From CAUSWF01 sp963535465 (GTDB taxonomy: Bacteria; Bacillota_I; Bacilli_A; RF39; UBA660), in NCBI GenBank assembly GCA_963535465.1, contig CAUSWF010000003.1, positions 60,601 to 124,600 on the forward strand: a stretch of DNA of 64,000 bases, in the 5' to 3' direction. The notes under the pieces are model-generated. The model searched no databases. It was not told the origin of the DNA and saw nothing but the letters and a program-made list of their open reading frames with translations. This document shows, in pieces, positions 51,263 to 61,214 of this stretch (positions within the stretch are counted from its first letter, which is position 1; the number at the start of each line of letters is the position of its first letter). A program made the position numbers and the translations under genes.

Positions 51263-52760
51263 TAAAAAAATATTTATAGCGTTACTAATTCTTATAATAG
51301 CACCAGTCTATGTTCTTGCAACACTAACAACTCCAAAACAAGTATATAGAGTATATTTAAAAGGAAAAACAATAGGCTATATTAAATCTAAAAAAGAATT
51401 AGAAAACTATATAAATAACGAACAAGAAAAATTAAAAAAACGTTATAAAGTAGATGCAGTCTATATACCAGAAGATGTTAATATAGAAAAAGAAATAACA
51501 TACTATAACAAAATAGATTCAGTAGAAAATATTTATAAAAAGATATCAAAACTATCATCTTTTACAATAGATGGTTATGAAATATCTATAAGTGGAACTA
51601 AAACACTTACTGGTAATAACGAATTAGTAGAAATAAAACCTCAAAAAATATACGTATTAAAGAAAAAAGTATTTAAAGATGCTGTTAACTTGTTAGTTAA
51701 ATCATTTATTAATGAAAAAGAATATGATAATTTTTCTAACAATACACAACCTGAAATACTAGATACAGGAAAAAAGATAAATAAAATTTACTTAGAAAAC
51801 AAAGTTAAAATAAAAAAAGATAAGATATCTGTAAATAATACAATATATGAAGATGCAAATGTTTTAGGAAAATATTTGTTATTTGGAACAACTTCTGATG
51901 GAGAGACATACACAGTTAAAGATGGCGATACAGTAGAAGATATAGCATTTAACCACAAGTTATCTACAAATGAATTTTTAGTTGCAAATCCAAAATTGAA
52001 ATCATCAAATGTATTACTTTCACCAGGTCAAGAATTAAAAGTCGCAACCCTAAAACCACAGATTAATGTCGTAGAAGAATCAACTGTAGTAGAAAAAAGG
52101 GAAGAACCATATCAAACCGAAACAAAATATGATGACAATGAATATACTACATTCCAAAAAGTAGAAACACCAGGAGTAAAAGGTATGGCTAAAGTAACAA
52201 AAATTGTACAAAATATAAACGGAGTTCAAGTAAATGGTAAAGAAACTTCCAAGGAAATATTAAAAACAGCAGTTAATGAAGTTATTATAAAAGGTACTAA
52301 AAAAAGATCATCATATGGATATGGAGCTCCAATACCTACAGCTGGAAGTTGGGGATGGCCAGCAACTTGTACGAATATATCATCACCATTTGGGTATAGA
52401 TGGGGAACTCTTCACGATGGAACAGATATAGCAGGATGTGGTTATAATTCTAATATATTCGCTGCACAAGCTGGGACAGTTGAAGTTTCTAAAAAGAAAA
52501 AAGGTGGATATAAAGGTGGATATGGAGATAATGGTGAATATATAATTATAAATCATCATAATGGCTACTATACTATATATGCACACTTATGTCCTGGATG
52601 TAGATATGTTAAAGAAGGGGACGAAGTAGTTAAAGGACAAGTAATAGGTGGAATGGGAGATACAGGTGCCGCAACAGCTATTCACTTACACTTCGGAATG
52701 TTTGTTGGAGGACTTCCATATTATGGAGGAAGACCAATAAACGCAATGAGGGCTTACTAA
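51252..52760 (+). CDS. M23 peptidoglycan endopeptidase with LysM and G5 domains
   Basis: Predicted secreted cell-wall hydrolase. 502 residues: N-terminal signal/anchor (KKIFIALLILIIAPVYVLA), a long lysine-rich domain, a LysM domain (about 218-262, YTVKDGDTVEDIAFNHKLST), a G5 domain (about 270-350) and the M23 domain (about 365-502) with zinc ligands in HDGTDIAG (H and D), HLHFG and the loop YTIYAHL. Two cysteine pairs (ATCTN...AGCGY, CPGC) are present. Overlaps dnaB by 11 bases. Similar to the YabE/LysM-G5-M23 proteins near the walRK-walJ locus. Confidence 0.92.
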   Translation: MKLSKKIFIALLILIIAPVYVLATLTTPKQVYRVYLKGKTIGYIKSKKELENYINNEQEKLKKRYKVDAVYIPEDVNIEKEITYYNKIDSVENIYKKISKLSSFTIDGYEISISGTKTLTGNNELVEIKPQKIYVLKKKVFKDAVNLLVKSFINEKEYDNFSNNTQPEILDTGKKINKIYLENKVKIKKDKISVNNTIYEDANVLGKYLLFGTTSDGETYTVKDGDTVEDIAFNHKLSTNEFLVANPKLKSSNVLLSPGQELKVATLKPQINVVEESTVVEKREEPYQTETKYDDNEYTTFQKVETPGVKGMAKVTKIVQNINGVQVNGKETSKEILKTAVNEVIIKGTKKRSSYGYGAPIPTAGSWGWPATCTNISSPFGYRWGTLHDGTDIAGCGYNSNIFAAQAGTVEVSKKKKGGYKGGYGDNGEYIIINHHNGYYTIYAHLCPGCRYVKEGDEVVKGQVIGGMGDTGAATAIHLHFGMFVGGLPYYGGRPINAMRAY

Positions 52761-53515
52761 TGAAAGTAATAACTTTAGGCAGTGGTTCAAAAGGAAATTG
52801 TGCATTAGTATTATCAGAAAATTCGGCCATATTAATAGATGCCGGCATAACATACAGATTAGTAGAAAAAAACTTAGAGAATATAAATCTAAGTTTTAAT
52901 AATATAGATGGAATATTAATAACCCATTGTCATAAAGACCATACAGCACATTTAAAAACAATTATAAAAAACACCCAAATAAATGCATATATACCAAAAA
53001 AAATGTATGAAAGCATAAGAGATTTAATACCTATAGAAAGATGCATATTTATTAATGATGATTTTAATATAAATGATTTTAAGATAAAACTAATTCATAC
53101 ATCACATGATGCTCCATCTTCAGTTGGATACATAATAGAGAGTAATAATAAAAAAATGATGTATGTTACAGATACAGGATACTTAAATAGAAAATATGTC
53201 TTACCCTGCACTAACTTAGATATTTATTTAATTGAATCGAACCATGATGAATCAATGCTAATGAATGGTCCATATCCGCACTTTCTTAAAGCAAGAGTTA
53301 TAGGAGATGAAGGACACTTATCAAATATTCAAACTGCAAAATTTTTAAAAAAAGTTGTAGGTAATAAAACTAAAATTATAATGCTACTGCATTTGAGTGA
53401 AAAAAATAACAATCAAGAACTAGCTTATAACACAGTTACAAAAGAACTAAATACTCAACAAATACAAGTACTAATTGCCAAACAAGATGAAGAAAGCCCT
53501 TTATTGGAGGTATAA
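52760..53515 (+). CDS. walJ: Metallo-beta-lactamase fold hydrolase WalJ (YycJ)
   Basis: Metal-dependent phosphodiesterase-type nuclease, in Firmicutes encoded with the WalRK system and linked to DNA repair and wall homeostasis. 251 residues: VITLGSGSKGNCALV, LITHCHKDHTAHL (metal motif HxHxDH in the form HCHKDH), IHTSHDAP, YVTDTGYL, IESNHDE and HLSEKNNNQ. Overlaps its neighbours by one base each side. walRKHI themselves are not in the window, although the next gene rlmH usually lies close to walJ. Confidence 0.93.
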   Translation: MKVITLGSGSKGNCALVLSENSAILIDAGITYRLVEKNLENINLSFNNIDGILITHCHKDHTAHLKTIIKNTQINAYIPKKMYESIRDLIPIERCIFINDDFNINDFKIKLIHTSHDAPSSVGYIIESNNKKMMYVTDTGYLNRKYVLPCTNLDIYLIESNHDESMLMNGPYPHFLKARVIGDEGHLSNIQTAKFLKKVVGNKTKIIMLLHLSEKNNNQELAYNTVTKELNTQQIQVLIAKQDEESPLLEV

Positions 53516-53970
53516 TGATAAAAATAATTTGTATAGGAAGTATAAAAGAAAAGTATCTAAAAGATGCAATAGAAGAATATACTAAAAGATTAAATAAATA
53601 TGATAAAGTAGAAATAATAGAACTAAAAGATGAGGGGAAAGTAGAAGAATTTAAATCAATAGAAATAGAAGCAGATAAAATATTAAAACAAATAAAAGAA
53701 AAAGAATTTATAATAACATTAGAAGTAGAAGGAAAAGAAATAACTTCTCCAGAACTAGCCAATAAAATATCAAAAACATTTATTGAACACAACACAATAA
53801 CTTTTATAATTGGAGGAAGTTATGGATTAAGTGATAAAATTAAAAATATATCAAACTTTCACTTATCTTTTTCAAAAATGACATTTCCTCATCAACTATT
53901 TAGAGTAATATTATTAGAACAAATCTATAGAGCATATAAAATAAATAACAATGAAAGGTATCATAAATGA
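53515..53970 (+). CDS. rlmH: 23S rRNA (pseudouridine1915-N3)-methyltransferase
   Basis: SPOUT methyltransferase modifying helix 69. 151 residues with ICIGSIKEKYLKDAIEEYTKRL, LEVEGKEITSPELANKI, FIIGGSYGLSD (SAM knot) and the conserved tail MTFPHQLFRVILLEQIYRAY, NNERYHK. Stop codon is TGA overlapping the ung start. Confidence 0.96.
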   Translation: MIKIICIGSIKEKYLKDAIEEYTKRLNKYDKVEIIELKDEGKVEEFKSIEIEADKILKQIKEKEFIITLEVEGKEITSPELANKISKTFIEHNTITFIIGGSYGLSDKIKNISNFHLSFSKMTFPHQLFRVILLEQIYRAYKINNNERYHK

Positions 53971-54629
53971 TAGGAAATAATTGGGATAAATATTTAAAAG
54001 AAGAATATGAAAAAGAATATTTTAAAAAATTAAAAATGTTCTTAGAAGAAGAATATAAAAACAAAACTATATATCCAAAAAAAAGTGACATATTCAATGC
54101 TTTTAAGTATACAGATATAAATAATTTGAAAGTAGTAATAATAGGTCAAGATCCATATCATGAAATAAATCAAGCTGAAGGATTAGCTTTCTCAGTGAAA
54201 GATATAGTAAAAAAGCCTCCATCACTTAGAAATATTTTTAAAGAACTAGAAGAAGATTTATCTTATCCATTCCCAAAAACTAATTCATTAATACCATGGG
54301 CTAAAGAAGGTATATTACTCTTGAACACAGTTCTAACAGTAGAAGAAGGAAAAGCTGCTTCTCATAAAAATAAAGGATGGGAAATTTTTACAGATAGAGT
54401 AATTGAAATAATAGATAATAATTGTAACAATATAGTATTTATATTATGGGGTAACTTTGCTATAACAAAAGAAAAATTAATAAAAAATAAAAACAATCTT
54501 GTCATAAAATCTGCTCATCCATCACCATTATCGGCATATAACGGTTTTTTTGGAAGTAAGCCATTCTCTAAAACAAACAACTATTTAAAAGCAAAAAATA
54601 TTAAAGAAATTAATTGGCAAATAAAATAA
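53967..54629 (+). CDS. ung: Uracil-DNA glycosylase
   Basis: Removes uracil from DNA. 220 residues with VVIIGQDPYHEINQAEGLAFS (water-activating aspartate, shown as VVIIGQDPYHE), PPSLRNIFKELEED, the uracil-binding LLLNTVLTVEEG and AHPSPLSAYNGFFG with catalytic histidine. Last gene of the operon dnaB/M23/walJ/rlmH/ung. Confidence 0.96.
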   Translation: MIGNNWDKYLKEEYEKEYFKKLKMFLEEEYKNKTIYPKKSDIFNAFKYTDINNLKVVIIGQDPYHEINQAEGLAFSVKDIVKKPPSLRNIFKELEEDLSYPFPKTNSLIPWAKEGILLLNTVLTVEEGKAASHKNKGWEIFTDRVIEIIDNNCNNIVFILWGNFAITKEKLIKNKNNLVIKSAHPSPLSAYNGFFGSKPFSKTNNYLKAKNIKEINWQIK

Positions 54630-54655
54630 TACCTATCATATGATAGGTATTTTTT
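54629..54655. terminator. Terminator between convergent ung and lemA-like genes
   Basis: Perfect palindrome AATACCTATCATATGATAGG and so on (54629-54652) with a T-run on the plus strand; it lies between convergent genes and may act in both directions. Confidence 0.85.
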
Positions 54656-55178
54656 AATCTAATATTTGAAACATTTCTCTTTTTTCTTCACTGTAAAATT
54701 CTTTTTTCTTAAAGCCAAACATAAGACCTATAATATTGGAAGGAAAAGCAGACCTTAACTTATTATACAAAGTAACATAGTTGTTATAAAATTTAATAGA
54801 AGCATCTATTTCGTCTTCATTATCATCTAAAGCACCAATTAAATTAGAAATAGCTTCATTCTTAAGTAAATTATCATGAGTATCAACTATTGAAAGCAAC
54901 TCACGATATATATCATCTAACTTCACATTTAATTCAAAATGATTTATATTATCATCTAATTTATCAAGATTAGCCAATTTATCAGATTTAAGTTCCTTAT
55001 TTATAATAGGTTTTATTCTAATTAAAAAATCTCTTTTTTTATTAAGTAAATCTTCTATAGAATTTTCTGCTTCTTCCAATTTAATATTAAAATTACTATA
55101 TTTATTATGAACTTTAACACTAACAAATAAAATAAAAATAATAAAAATACTACAACCACCAATAATATATAATGTCAT
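54654..55178 (-). CDS. LemA-family membrane protein
   Basis: Family of unknown function with one N-terminal membrane helix and a long helical domain. From ATG 55178 (GGAGG upstream) 174 residues: MTLYIIGGCSIFIIFILFVS (helix), then helical bundle with NKLRSAFPSNIIGLMFGFKKKEFY, the conserved LemA block (N-x-x-R/S-x-F-P-x-N-I-x). It is the only gene in the window transcribed toward the origin on its arm, convergent with ung. Confidence 0.9.
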   Translation of the reverse strand: MTLYIIGGCSIFIIFILFVSVKVHNKYSNFNIKLEEAENSIEDLLNKKRDFLIRIKPIINKELKSDKLANLDKLDDNINHFELNVKLDDIYRELLSIVDTHDNLLKNEAISNLIGALDDNEDEIDASIKFYNNYVTLYNKLRSAFPSNIIGLMFGFKKKEFYSEEKREMFQILD

Positions 55179-55272
55179 ATTTGCCTCCAACTATAGACTA
55201 ATTATAACAAAATACTAGAAAAAAATAAATAATATGATATAATCTATACATGATTTTATAAAAGGAGTCATT

Positions 55273-55629
55273 ATGCCTAAATTATTATTAAAAATATATT
55301 TAGAAAATAGCGAAGAAAAAATCTCATATAAAGTAAATGGATACATAAAAGATGATATAATTTACTACATTGGAGAAGATAAGGTAAAGACTAGTTATGA
55401 TTATAAAAGTGATATATTAACTAGAGAAAGTAAGGAGTATTGTATGGAATATATATTTGATAAAGACAATTCATTCGTAACAATTGAAGATAAAAACTTA
55501 ATGAATAAATTTAGGCTTGGCCTTACGGACATATTAATAAAAAAAATAAATCACAATTTAGAATTAGAATATAAAATAGAAGAAAATAAAATAAAATATA
55601 AGATAGAGGTAGAAAATGAGTATAATTAA
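55273..55629 (+). CDS. DUF1934 protein (YwiB-like)
   Basis: A 118-residue beta-rich protein of the DUF1934/YwiB type: YKVNGYIKDDIIYYIGED, then KVKTSYDYKSDILTRES and EYKIEENKIKYKIEVE, consistent with a lipocalin-like small barrel. It overlaps argS, as ywiB does in B. subtilis, which is the main support. Function unknown. A TATAAT lies about 35 bases upstream. Confidence 0.75.
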   Translation: MPKLLLKIYLENSEEKISYKVNGYIKDDIIYYIGEDKVKTSYDYKSDILTRESKEYCMEYIFDKDNSFVTIEDKNLMNKFRLGLTDILIKKINHNLELEYKIEENKIKYKIEVENEYN

Positions 55630-57364
55630 AAATTTAACAAAAGATATAGAAAAAATAATAAAAGATGCAGGATATGAAGTAGAAAATTTAAAATTAGCAG
55701 CGTCTGGAAGAAGAGATTTAGGAGAATTTCAAATAAACGATGCGATGAATTTAAGTAAAAAGTATCACAAAAATCCAAGAGAAATTGCTGAAGATATTGT
55801 AAAAGAATTAGGAAAGGATAAAAGATTTACAAATATTAATATAGCTGGACCTGGATTTATAAATATTTCACTAGATAATAAATTACTAAGTGAAGAAATC
55901 ACAAAATTAGGAAACAATCCAGAACTAAATATAGATAAATTAGATCCAAGAAAAGTAATAATAGACTATGGTGGTGCAAATGTCGCAAAACGTCTTCACA
56001 TAGGACACATGAGAACTGCTAATATAGGAGAAGCTTTAAAACGTCTAGCTAATAAATTAGGATATAAGACAATAGGAGATGCACATTTAGGAGATTATGG
56101 AAGACCATTAGGATTTGTAGTTTTAGAAATAAAAACAAGATTTCCAGAATTACCTTATTGGGATGAAAATTACAAAGGCGATTATAGCGAAGTAAAGTTA
56201 AATATAACTAATGAAGAATTATTAGAAATATATCCAGTAGCATCTGCAAAAGCAAAAAGAGATCCAAAATTCTTAGCAGAAGGACGTGATATTACTGCTA
56301 AAATCCAATCAGGAGTAAGAGGATATTATGACTGCTATAAAAAAGTAGTAGAAATATCAATGGCTGATATTAAAAAAGTTTATGGATATTTAAATGTAAG
56401 CTTTGAATGGTGGAAGGGTGAAGCTGATTCTGCAAAATATTTTGATGAATTATACGAAATATTAGATAAAAAAGGTTTAACTAAAGAAAGTAATGGAGCA
56501 TTAATAGTAGAAGTAAAAACTGATGAAGATAAAGCACCAATGCCTCCTGTAATAATTAAAAAATCCAACGATACAGTATCATACGAAACAACAGATTTAG
56601 CAACAATATTACAAAGAGAAAAAGACTATCAACCAGATGAAATATGGTATGTAGTAGACGAAAGACAATCACTACACTTTGAACAAGTATTCAGATGTAC
56701 ATATAAAGCAGGATTAGTACCAGAAACAACTAAATTAATACACATACCAAATGGAACTATGAACGGAAGCGATGGAAAACCATTTAAGACTAGAGATGGT
56801 GGAGTAATGGGATTAGAAGAATTAATTGACTTAGTATATGAAAAGACATATAAGAAGATTAATGTAGATACAGTACCAGAAGAATTAAGAGAAAAAGTAG
56901 CAAGAACAGTAGCAATAGGAACACTAAAATACTCAGACTTATTACCATTTGTATGTACAAATTACATATTTGATTTAGATAAGTTCTCAGAATTAGAAGG
57001 AAAAACAGCTCCATATCTACTATATTCAACAACAAGAATGAAATCACTTCTACAAAAAGCAGGAGATTTTAAATTCAATACTATTCATAATATTTATAGT
57101 GAAACTGAAAAAGATATAGTATTATCTATCTTAGAATTACCAAGAGTATTAAATAATTCATTAGAAAATAAATCATTAAATGAAATATGTGAATATTTAT
57201 ATACATTAACATCAAAATATAATAAATTCTATGCTGAAAATAAAGTATTAGTAGAAGAAGATAATGCTAAGAAAGAATCTTGGCTAATGTTAACAAAACT
57301 TGTTTATGATATAAATCTAATATTATTTGACATATTGGCAATAGAAGTACCAGAAAAAATGTAA
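55616..57364 (+). CDS. argS: Arginyl-tRNA synthetase
   Basis: Charges tRNA(Arg). 582 residues: N-terminal Add-1 domain, class I HIGH box ANVAKRLHIGHMRTANIGE (about 120-138), GDAHLGDYGRPLG, the KMSKS-like region modified to NGSDGKPFKTRDG, and the C-terminal DALR domain (YLLYSTTRMKSLLQKAG). Operon with the ywiB-like gene. Confidence 0.97.
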   Translation: MSIIKNLTKDIEKIIKDAGYEVENLKLAASGRRDLGEFQINDAMNLSKKYHKNPREIAEDIVKELGKDKRFTNINIAGPGFINISLDNKLLSEEITKLGNNPELNIDKLDPRKVIIDYGGANVAKRLHIGHMRTANIGEALKRLANKLGYKTIGDAHLGDYGRPLGFVVLEIKTRFPELPYWDENYKGDYSEVKLNITNEELLEIYPVASAKAKRDPKFLAEGRDITAKIQSGVRGYYDCYKKVVEISMADIKKVYGYLNVSFEWWKGEADSAKYFDELYEILDKKGLTKESNGALIVEVKTDEDKAPMPPVIIKKSNDTVSYETTDLATILQREKDYQPDEIWYVVDERQSLHFEQVFRCTYKAGLVPETTKLIHIPNGTMNGSDGKPFKTRDGGVMGLEELIDLVYEKTYKKINVDTVPEELREKVARTVAIGTLKYSDLLPFVCTNYIFDLDKFSELEGKTAPYLLYSTTRMKSLLQKAGDFKFNTIHNIYSETEKDIVLSILELPRVLNNSLENKSLNEICEYLYTLTSKYNKFYAENKVLVEEDNAKKESWLMLTKLVYDINLILFDILAIEVPEKM

Positions 57365-57372
57365 AAAAAGTC

Positions 57373-57401
57373 TTGTTTTTCTCTCTTGCCTGTGATATAA
57401 G
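57373..57401 (+). promoter_or_regulatory. Promoter of rpoE
   Basis: TTGTTT (57373-57378), 17-base spacer, TATAAG (57396-57401), between argS and rpoE. Confidence 0.6.
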
Positions 57402-57432
57402 TTTACTAGCGTTTTTTCAGAGGAGGACAACT

Positions 57433-57870
57433 ATGAAATTAAGTTCAATGAAAAAAGAACAATTAGAACTATTAACAAAGATTGATTTAACTAAATTAAT
57501 TCTTGAAGATAGTAAGAAAACAATGACAACAGCAGAATTATTTAAAGAAATAATAAGACTGCTTGAATTGCCTGCGTCAACATTTGAAAATAAAGTAGCT
57601 GACTATTATACAGCACTATCTACTGATAAAAATTTCATTCTATTAGATGATGGTAAATGGGACTTAAGAAGTCATCATAAATCAGATAAAGTAATAGTAA
57701 TGGATGACGAAGATGATGAAGAAGAACTAGACACAGAAGATGAAATAGAACAAGAGGAAGAAGACGACTTATCTAATGTTTATAGCGAAGATGATGATTT
57801 TGGAGATGATTCAGATGATGATGACTTCAAAAATCTAGTAGTTGTAGATGAAGATGAATTAGAAATGTAA
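57433..57870 (+). CDS. rpoE: RNA polymerase delta subunit
   Basis: Firmicute-specific RNA polymerase subunit that speeds recycling and alters promoter selectivity. From ATG 57433 (AGAGGAGGAC upstream) 145 residues: a winged-helix HARE domain (about 1-78, TAELFKEIIRLLELPASTF, LDDGKWDLRSHHKSD) and an almost continuous acidic tail rich in D and E. argS-rpoE is the B. subtilis order. Confidence 0.96.
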   Translation: MKLSSMKKEQLELLTKIDLTKLILEDSKKTMTTAELFKEIIRLLELPASTFENKVADYYTALSTDKNFILLDDGKWDLRSHHKSDKVIVMDDEDDEEELDTEDEIEQEEEDDLSNVYSEDDDFGDDSDDDDFKNLVVVDEDELEM

Positions 57871-57896
57871 GGAGAAATAGGATTTCTCCTTTATTG
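57869..57896 (+). terminator. Terminator of rpoE
   Basis: Stem AAGGAGAAAT/ATTTCTCCTT around a short loop, then TTATTGTTT. The stop TAA overlaps the stem start. Confidence 0.75.
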
Positions 57897-57941
57897 TTTA
57901 TAAATAATTTGATATAATATCAGTGATTTTGAGAGGGAAAT

Positions 57942-59006
57942 ATGATAGAAAGATTAGAAGCAATGTTAAATAGATATAACACTTTAGGTACTGAATTAAC
58001 AAAAACTGAAGTACTAAGTGACCCTAATAAGACAAGAGAGTATTCAAAAGAAATGTCTAATATGGAAGAAGTTATAACTAAATATAAAGAATATAAGCAA
58101 ACGTTAGAAGATATAGAAGCAGCAAAAGAAATGCTAAAAGATGATGAATTAGGTGAATTTGCTGGTGAAGAATTGAAACAAGCAAATGAAAAAAAAGATA
58201 TATTAGAAGGAGAACTAAAGATATTATTAATACCAAAAGATCCTAACGATGATAAAAATATTATTGTAGAAATAAGAGGAGCTGCAGGTGGAGATGAAGC
58301 TAATATCTTTGCAGGAGACTTATTTAAAATGTATTCTAAATATGCAGAAAGCCAAGGCTGGAAGACTAAAATACTAGATGCAGTAGAAGGCACTGCAGGA
58401 GGATTTTCTCAAATAGAATTCTCAGTAACTGGAGCAAATGTATATTCAAAATTAAAATATGAATCAGGATCTCACAGAGTGCAACGTGTACCAGTAACAG
58501 AAGCAAACGGTAGATTGCAAACATCAACAGCAACAGTTCTAGTTATGCCTGAAGTAGAAGATATATCAATAGATATAAATATGAATGATTTAAGAATTGA
58601 TGTATATTGTGCATCAGGTCATGGAGGACAAGGAGTAAATACAACACCATCTGCTGTAAGAATAACACACTTACCAACAAATACAGTAGTAACATGTCAA
58701 AATGAACGTAGCCAAATACAAAATAAAGAACAAGCAATGAAAGTTTTAAGAGCAAGACTTTATGAACAAAAGCAACAAGAATTAGACGAAAGTGTTGGAA
58801 GTGAAAGACGAAATAAAATAGGAACTGGTAATAGATCTGAAAAAATAAGAACGTATAATTACCCACAAAATAGAGTAACAGATCATAGAATTGGTTATAC
58901 TACTAAGAATCTAGATAGAGTAATGGAAGGTGATTTAGAAGATATCATTCATTCACTAATACAAGAAGATCAAACAAGAAAATTACTTGGAGAAACAGAA
59001 GAATAA
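57942..59006 (+). CDS. prfA: Peptide chain release factor 1
   Basis: Recognises UAA and UAG. 354 residues: helical domain 1, domain 2/4 with the codon-reading loop (positions about 183-190, region VQRVPVTEANGRLQTST), and the GGQ motif in ASGHGGQGVNTTPSAVRITH near residue 225-235. -10 box TATAAT at 57913. Followed by prmC, its methylase, with start/stop overlap. Confidence 0.97.
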   Translation: MIERLEAMLNRYNTLGTELTKTEVLSDPNKTREYSKEMSNMEEVITKYKEYKQTLEDIEAAKEMLKDDELGEFAGEELKQANEKKDILEGELKILLIPKDPNDDKNIIVEIRGAAGGDEANIFAGDLFKMYSKYAESQGWKTKILDAVEGTAGGFSQIEFSVTGANVYSKLKYESGSHRVQRVPVTEANGRLQTSTATVLVMPEVEDISIDINMNDLRIDVYCASGHGGQGVNTTPSAVRITHLPTNTVVTCQNERSQIQNKEQAMKVLRARLYEQKQQELDESVGSERRNKIGTGNRSEKIRTYNYPQNRVTDHRIGYTTKNLDRVMEGDLEDIIHSLIQEDQTRKLLGETEE

Positions 59007-59827
59007 TGACAATAGAAGAATTATTAATATATGGAAAGTCTTTAATACATAAAGATCACGCTAAAATGTTATTAGCAGAGTTACTAGAAGCAAATTCCTT
59101 AGAACTATTAACAATGCTAGATAAAAAAGTATCAATAGATATTGCGGATAAATATAAAAGTATGGTCAAAGCAGTAAAAGATAATAAACCAATACAATAT
59201 GTATTAGGAAATGTAAATTTTTATGGAAATACATTTTATGTTAATGAAAATGTATTAATACCACGTTTTGAGACAGAAGAATTAGTAGAAACAGTTATAG
59301 AATATTCTAAAAAATTAGGTAATAATTTAGACATAGTTGATTTAGGAACAGGAACTGGAGTAATAGGAATAACATTAGATAAAAAGTTATCAACAAACAC
59401 TGTGGATATTATTGATATATCTAAAGTGGCATTAGAAGTAGCCAAAATTAATAAAGAAAAAAATAATTCTAAAGTTATTTTAATAGAAAATGATTTTTTA
59501 GAAGGAATATCTAAAAAATATGACATTATAGTATCAAATCCACCATATATTAAAACAGATGAAGAAATAGAAGAAATAGTAAAGAATAATGAACCGCATC
59601 TTGCACTATATGCTGGAGATGATGGTCTTGATTGCTATAGAAAAATATTAAAAAATATTTCAAATAATATGAAAGATAAATGCCTAATTGCCTTTGAAAT
59701 AGGTTATGATCAAGCAAATGACTTAGATAAATTAACTAACGAATATTTAAAAGACGTAAAAACTATAGTAAAAAAAGATTTGCAAGGAAGAGACAGGATT
59801 TTCCTAATATTAAAAAATTTACAGTAA
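59006..59827 (+). CDS. prmC: Release factor glutamine methyltransferase
   Basis: Methylates the GGQ glutamine of release factors. 273 residues: N-terminal helical domain, YVLGNVNFYGNTFYVNENVLIPRFETEELVE (key part VLIPRFETEELVE), SAM site VDLGTGTGVIG, and the catalytic NPPYI in IIVSNPPYIKTDEE. Overlaps prfA by one base. Confidence 0.96.
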   Translation: MTIEELLIYGKSLIHKDHAKMLLAELLEANSLELLTMLDKKVSIDIADKYKSMVKAVKDNKPIQYVLGNVNFYGNTFYVNENVLIPRFETEELVETVIEYSKKLGNNLDIVDLGTGTGVIGITLDKKLSTNTVDIIDISKVALEVAKINKEKNNSKVILIENDFLEGISKKYDIIVSNPPYIKTDEEIEEIVKNNEPHLALYAGDDGLDCYRKILKNISNNMKDKCLIAFEIGYDQANDLDKLTNEYLKDVKTIVKKDLQGRDRIFLILKNLQ

Positions 59828-59862
59828 AAAAGGCTAATTAATTGACTAAATAGCCTTTTTTT
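59826..59862 (+). terminator. Terminator of prfA-prmC
   Basis: Stem AAAAAAGGCTA / TAGCCTTTTTT (59826-59836, 59851-59861), with a loop of 14 bases; overlaps the prmC stop. Confidence 0.85.
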
Positions 59863-59888
59863 CATATCATATAATTGAGGTAATACAA

Positions 59889-61145
59889 ATGAAAATAATT
59901 AAAATTAAAGGCGGAAATATATTAAAAGGAAAAATAGAAGTAAGTGGTGCCAAAAATGCAGCAGTTGCACTTATTCCAGCATCAATTTTATCCGATGATA
60001 TAGCAACAATTTATAATGTTCCAGAAATAACAGATATAGTTGCACTAGAAGAAATATTACGTGTATTAAATTGTAAAACAGATATCGATAAAGATAGAAT
60101 GACAATTGATACAAAAAATATGAAAAATATAGAAATAGGAGAAGAAATATCTCAAAAATTAAGAGCATCATATTATTTCATGGGAGCACTACTTGGTAAA
60201 TATCATAAAGTATCAATGTATTTCCCAGGTGGATGTTCTATAGGCACAAGACCAATAGATTTGCATCTAAAAGGATTTGAAGCATTAGGAGCAAAAGTTG
60301 AAAACAATAAAAATCAATATATCGTATCAGCAGATAAACTAAAAGGAGCAGATATATATTTAGATTTTGCATCAGTTGGGGCAACAATTAACATTATGTT
60401 AGCAGCAGTAAAGGCAGAAGGAACAACTACAATAGATAATGCGGCAAAAGAACCAGAAATTGTTAATGTTGCAACATACTTAAACTCTATGGGAGCAAAA
60501 ATATCTGGAGCAGGAACTTCTAAAATTACGATTAAAGGCGTAAAAAAACTATCTAGAGCAATGGGAGAAATAATTCCAGATAGAATAGAAGCAGGAACTT
60601 ATATAATAATTGGAGCATTAACAGGAGATAAATTAAGAATAGAAAAATTAATTCCTGAACATATAGAATCCCTAATTTCAAAATTAGAAGAAATGAAAGT
60701 TGATATAAAAGTAGGAGAAGATTACGTAGAAGTAAGTAAAATGGACAACTTATTACCAGTTGATATAAAAACTGCAGTATATCCTGGTTTTGCAACAGAT
60801 TTACAACAACCACTAACAGTATTACAAACTCAATGTAATGGTAAATCTACTGTAACAGAAACAATATATGAAAATAGATTTATGCATATAGCATATTTAA
60901 ATGAAATGGGAGCAAAGATTACAACTAATAATACAAAAGCTATAATAGAGGGAAAAACTAACTTAAAAGGATGTGAAGTAGCCGCAACAGACTTAAGAGG
61001 TGGAGCAGCTATGGTAGAAGCAGGATTAATAGCAAAAGGAACAACAATAATAACAAAACCAGAACATATTTTAAGAGGATATTCTAATATTATTAAAAAA
61101 TTAAAGAAAGTAGGAGCAGAAATATCAGTAGAAGAAGTTAAATAA
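59889..61145 (+). CDS. murA: UDP-N-acetylglucosamine 1-carboxyvinyltransferase
   Basis: First committed step of peptidoglycan synthesis, adding enolpyruvate to UDP-GlcNAc. 418 residues: KGGNILKGKIEVSGAKNAAV, catalytic cysteine loop PGGCSIGTRPIDLHLKGFEA (Cys near 115), DRIEAGTYIIIGA, VYPGFATDLQQPLTVLQTQC and the final LRGYSNIIKKLKKVGAEI. Near rpmE and prfA like B. subtilis murAB (murZ), so probably that paralogue. Confidence 0.96.
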   Translation: MKIIKIKGGNILKGKIEVSGAKNAAVALIPASILSDDIATIYNVPEITDIVALEEILRVLNCKTDIDKDRMTIDTKNMKNIEIGEEISQKLRASYYFMGALLGKYHKVSMYFPGGCSIGTRPIDLHLKGFEALGAKVENNKNQYIVSADKLKGADIYLDFASVGATINIMLAAVKAEGTTTIDNAAKEPEIVNVATYLNSMGAKISGAGTSKITIKGVKKLSRAMGEIIPDRIEAGTYIIIGALTGDKLRIEKLIPEHIESLISKLEEMKVDIKVGEDYVEVSKMDNLLPVDIKTAVYPGFATDLQQPLTVLQTQCNGKSTVTETIYENRFMHIAYLNEMGAKITTNNTKAIIEGKTNLKGCEVAATDLRGGAAMVEAGLIAKGTTIITKPEHILRGYSNIIKKLKKVGAEISVEEVK

Positions 61146-61214
61146 TTAACTAAATTATTATAAAATATTGCAAAATATGAAAAACACTGATACAATATAG
61201 GAGCAATTTATATC

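Noticed and set aside
865..53970. UGA read as tryptophan (Mollicutes code)
   Set aside because: TGA ends the RDD gene and rlmH at the family-typical position, and tryptophan is encoded by TGG throughout conserved motifs.
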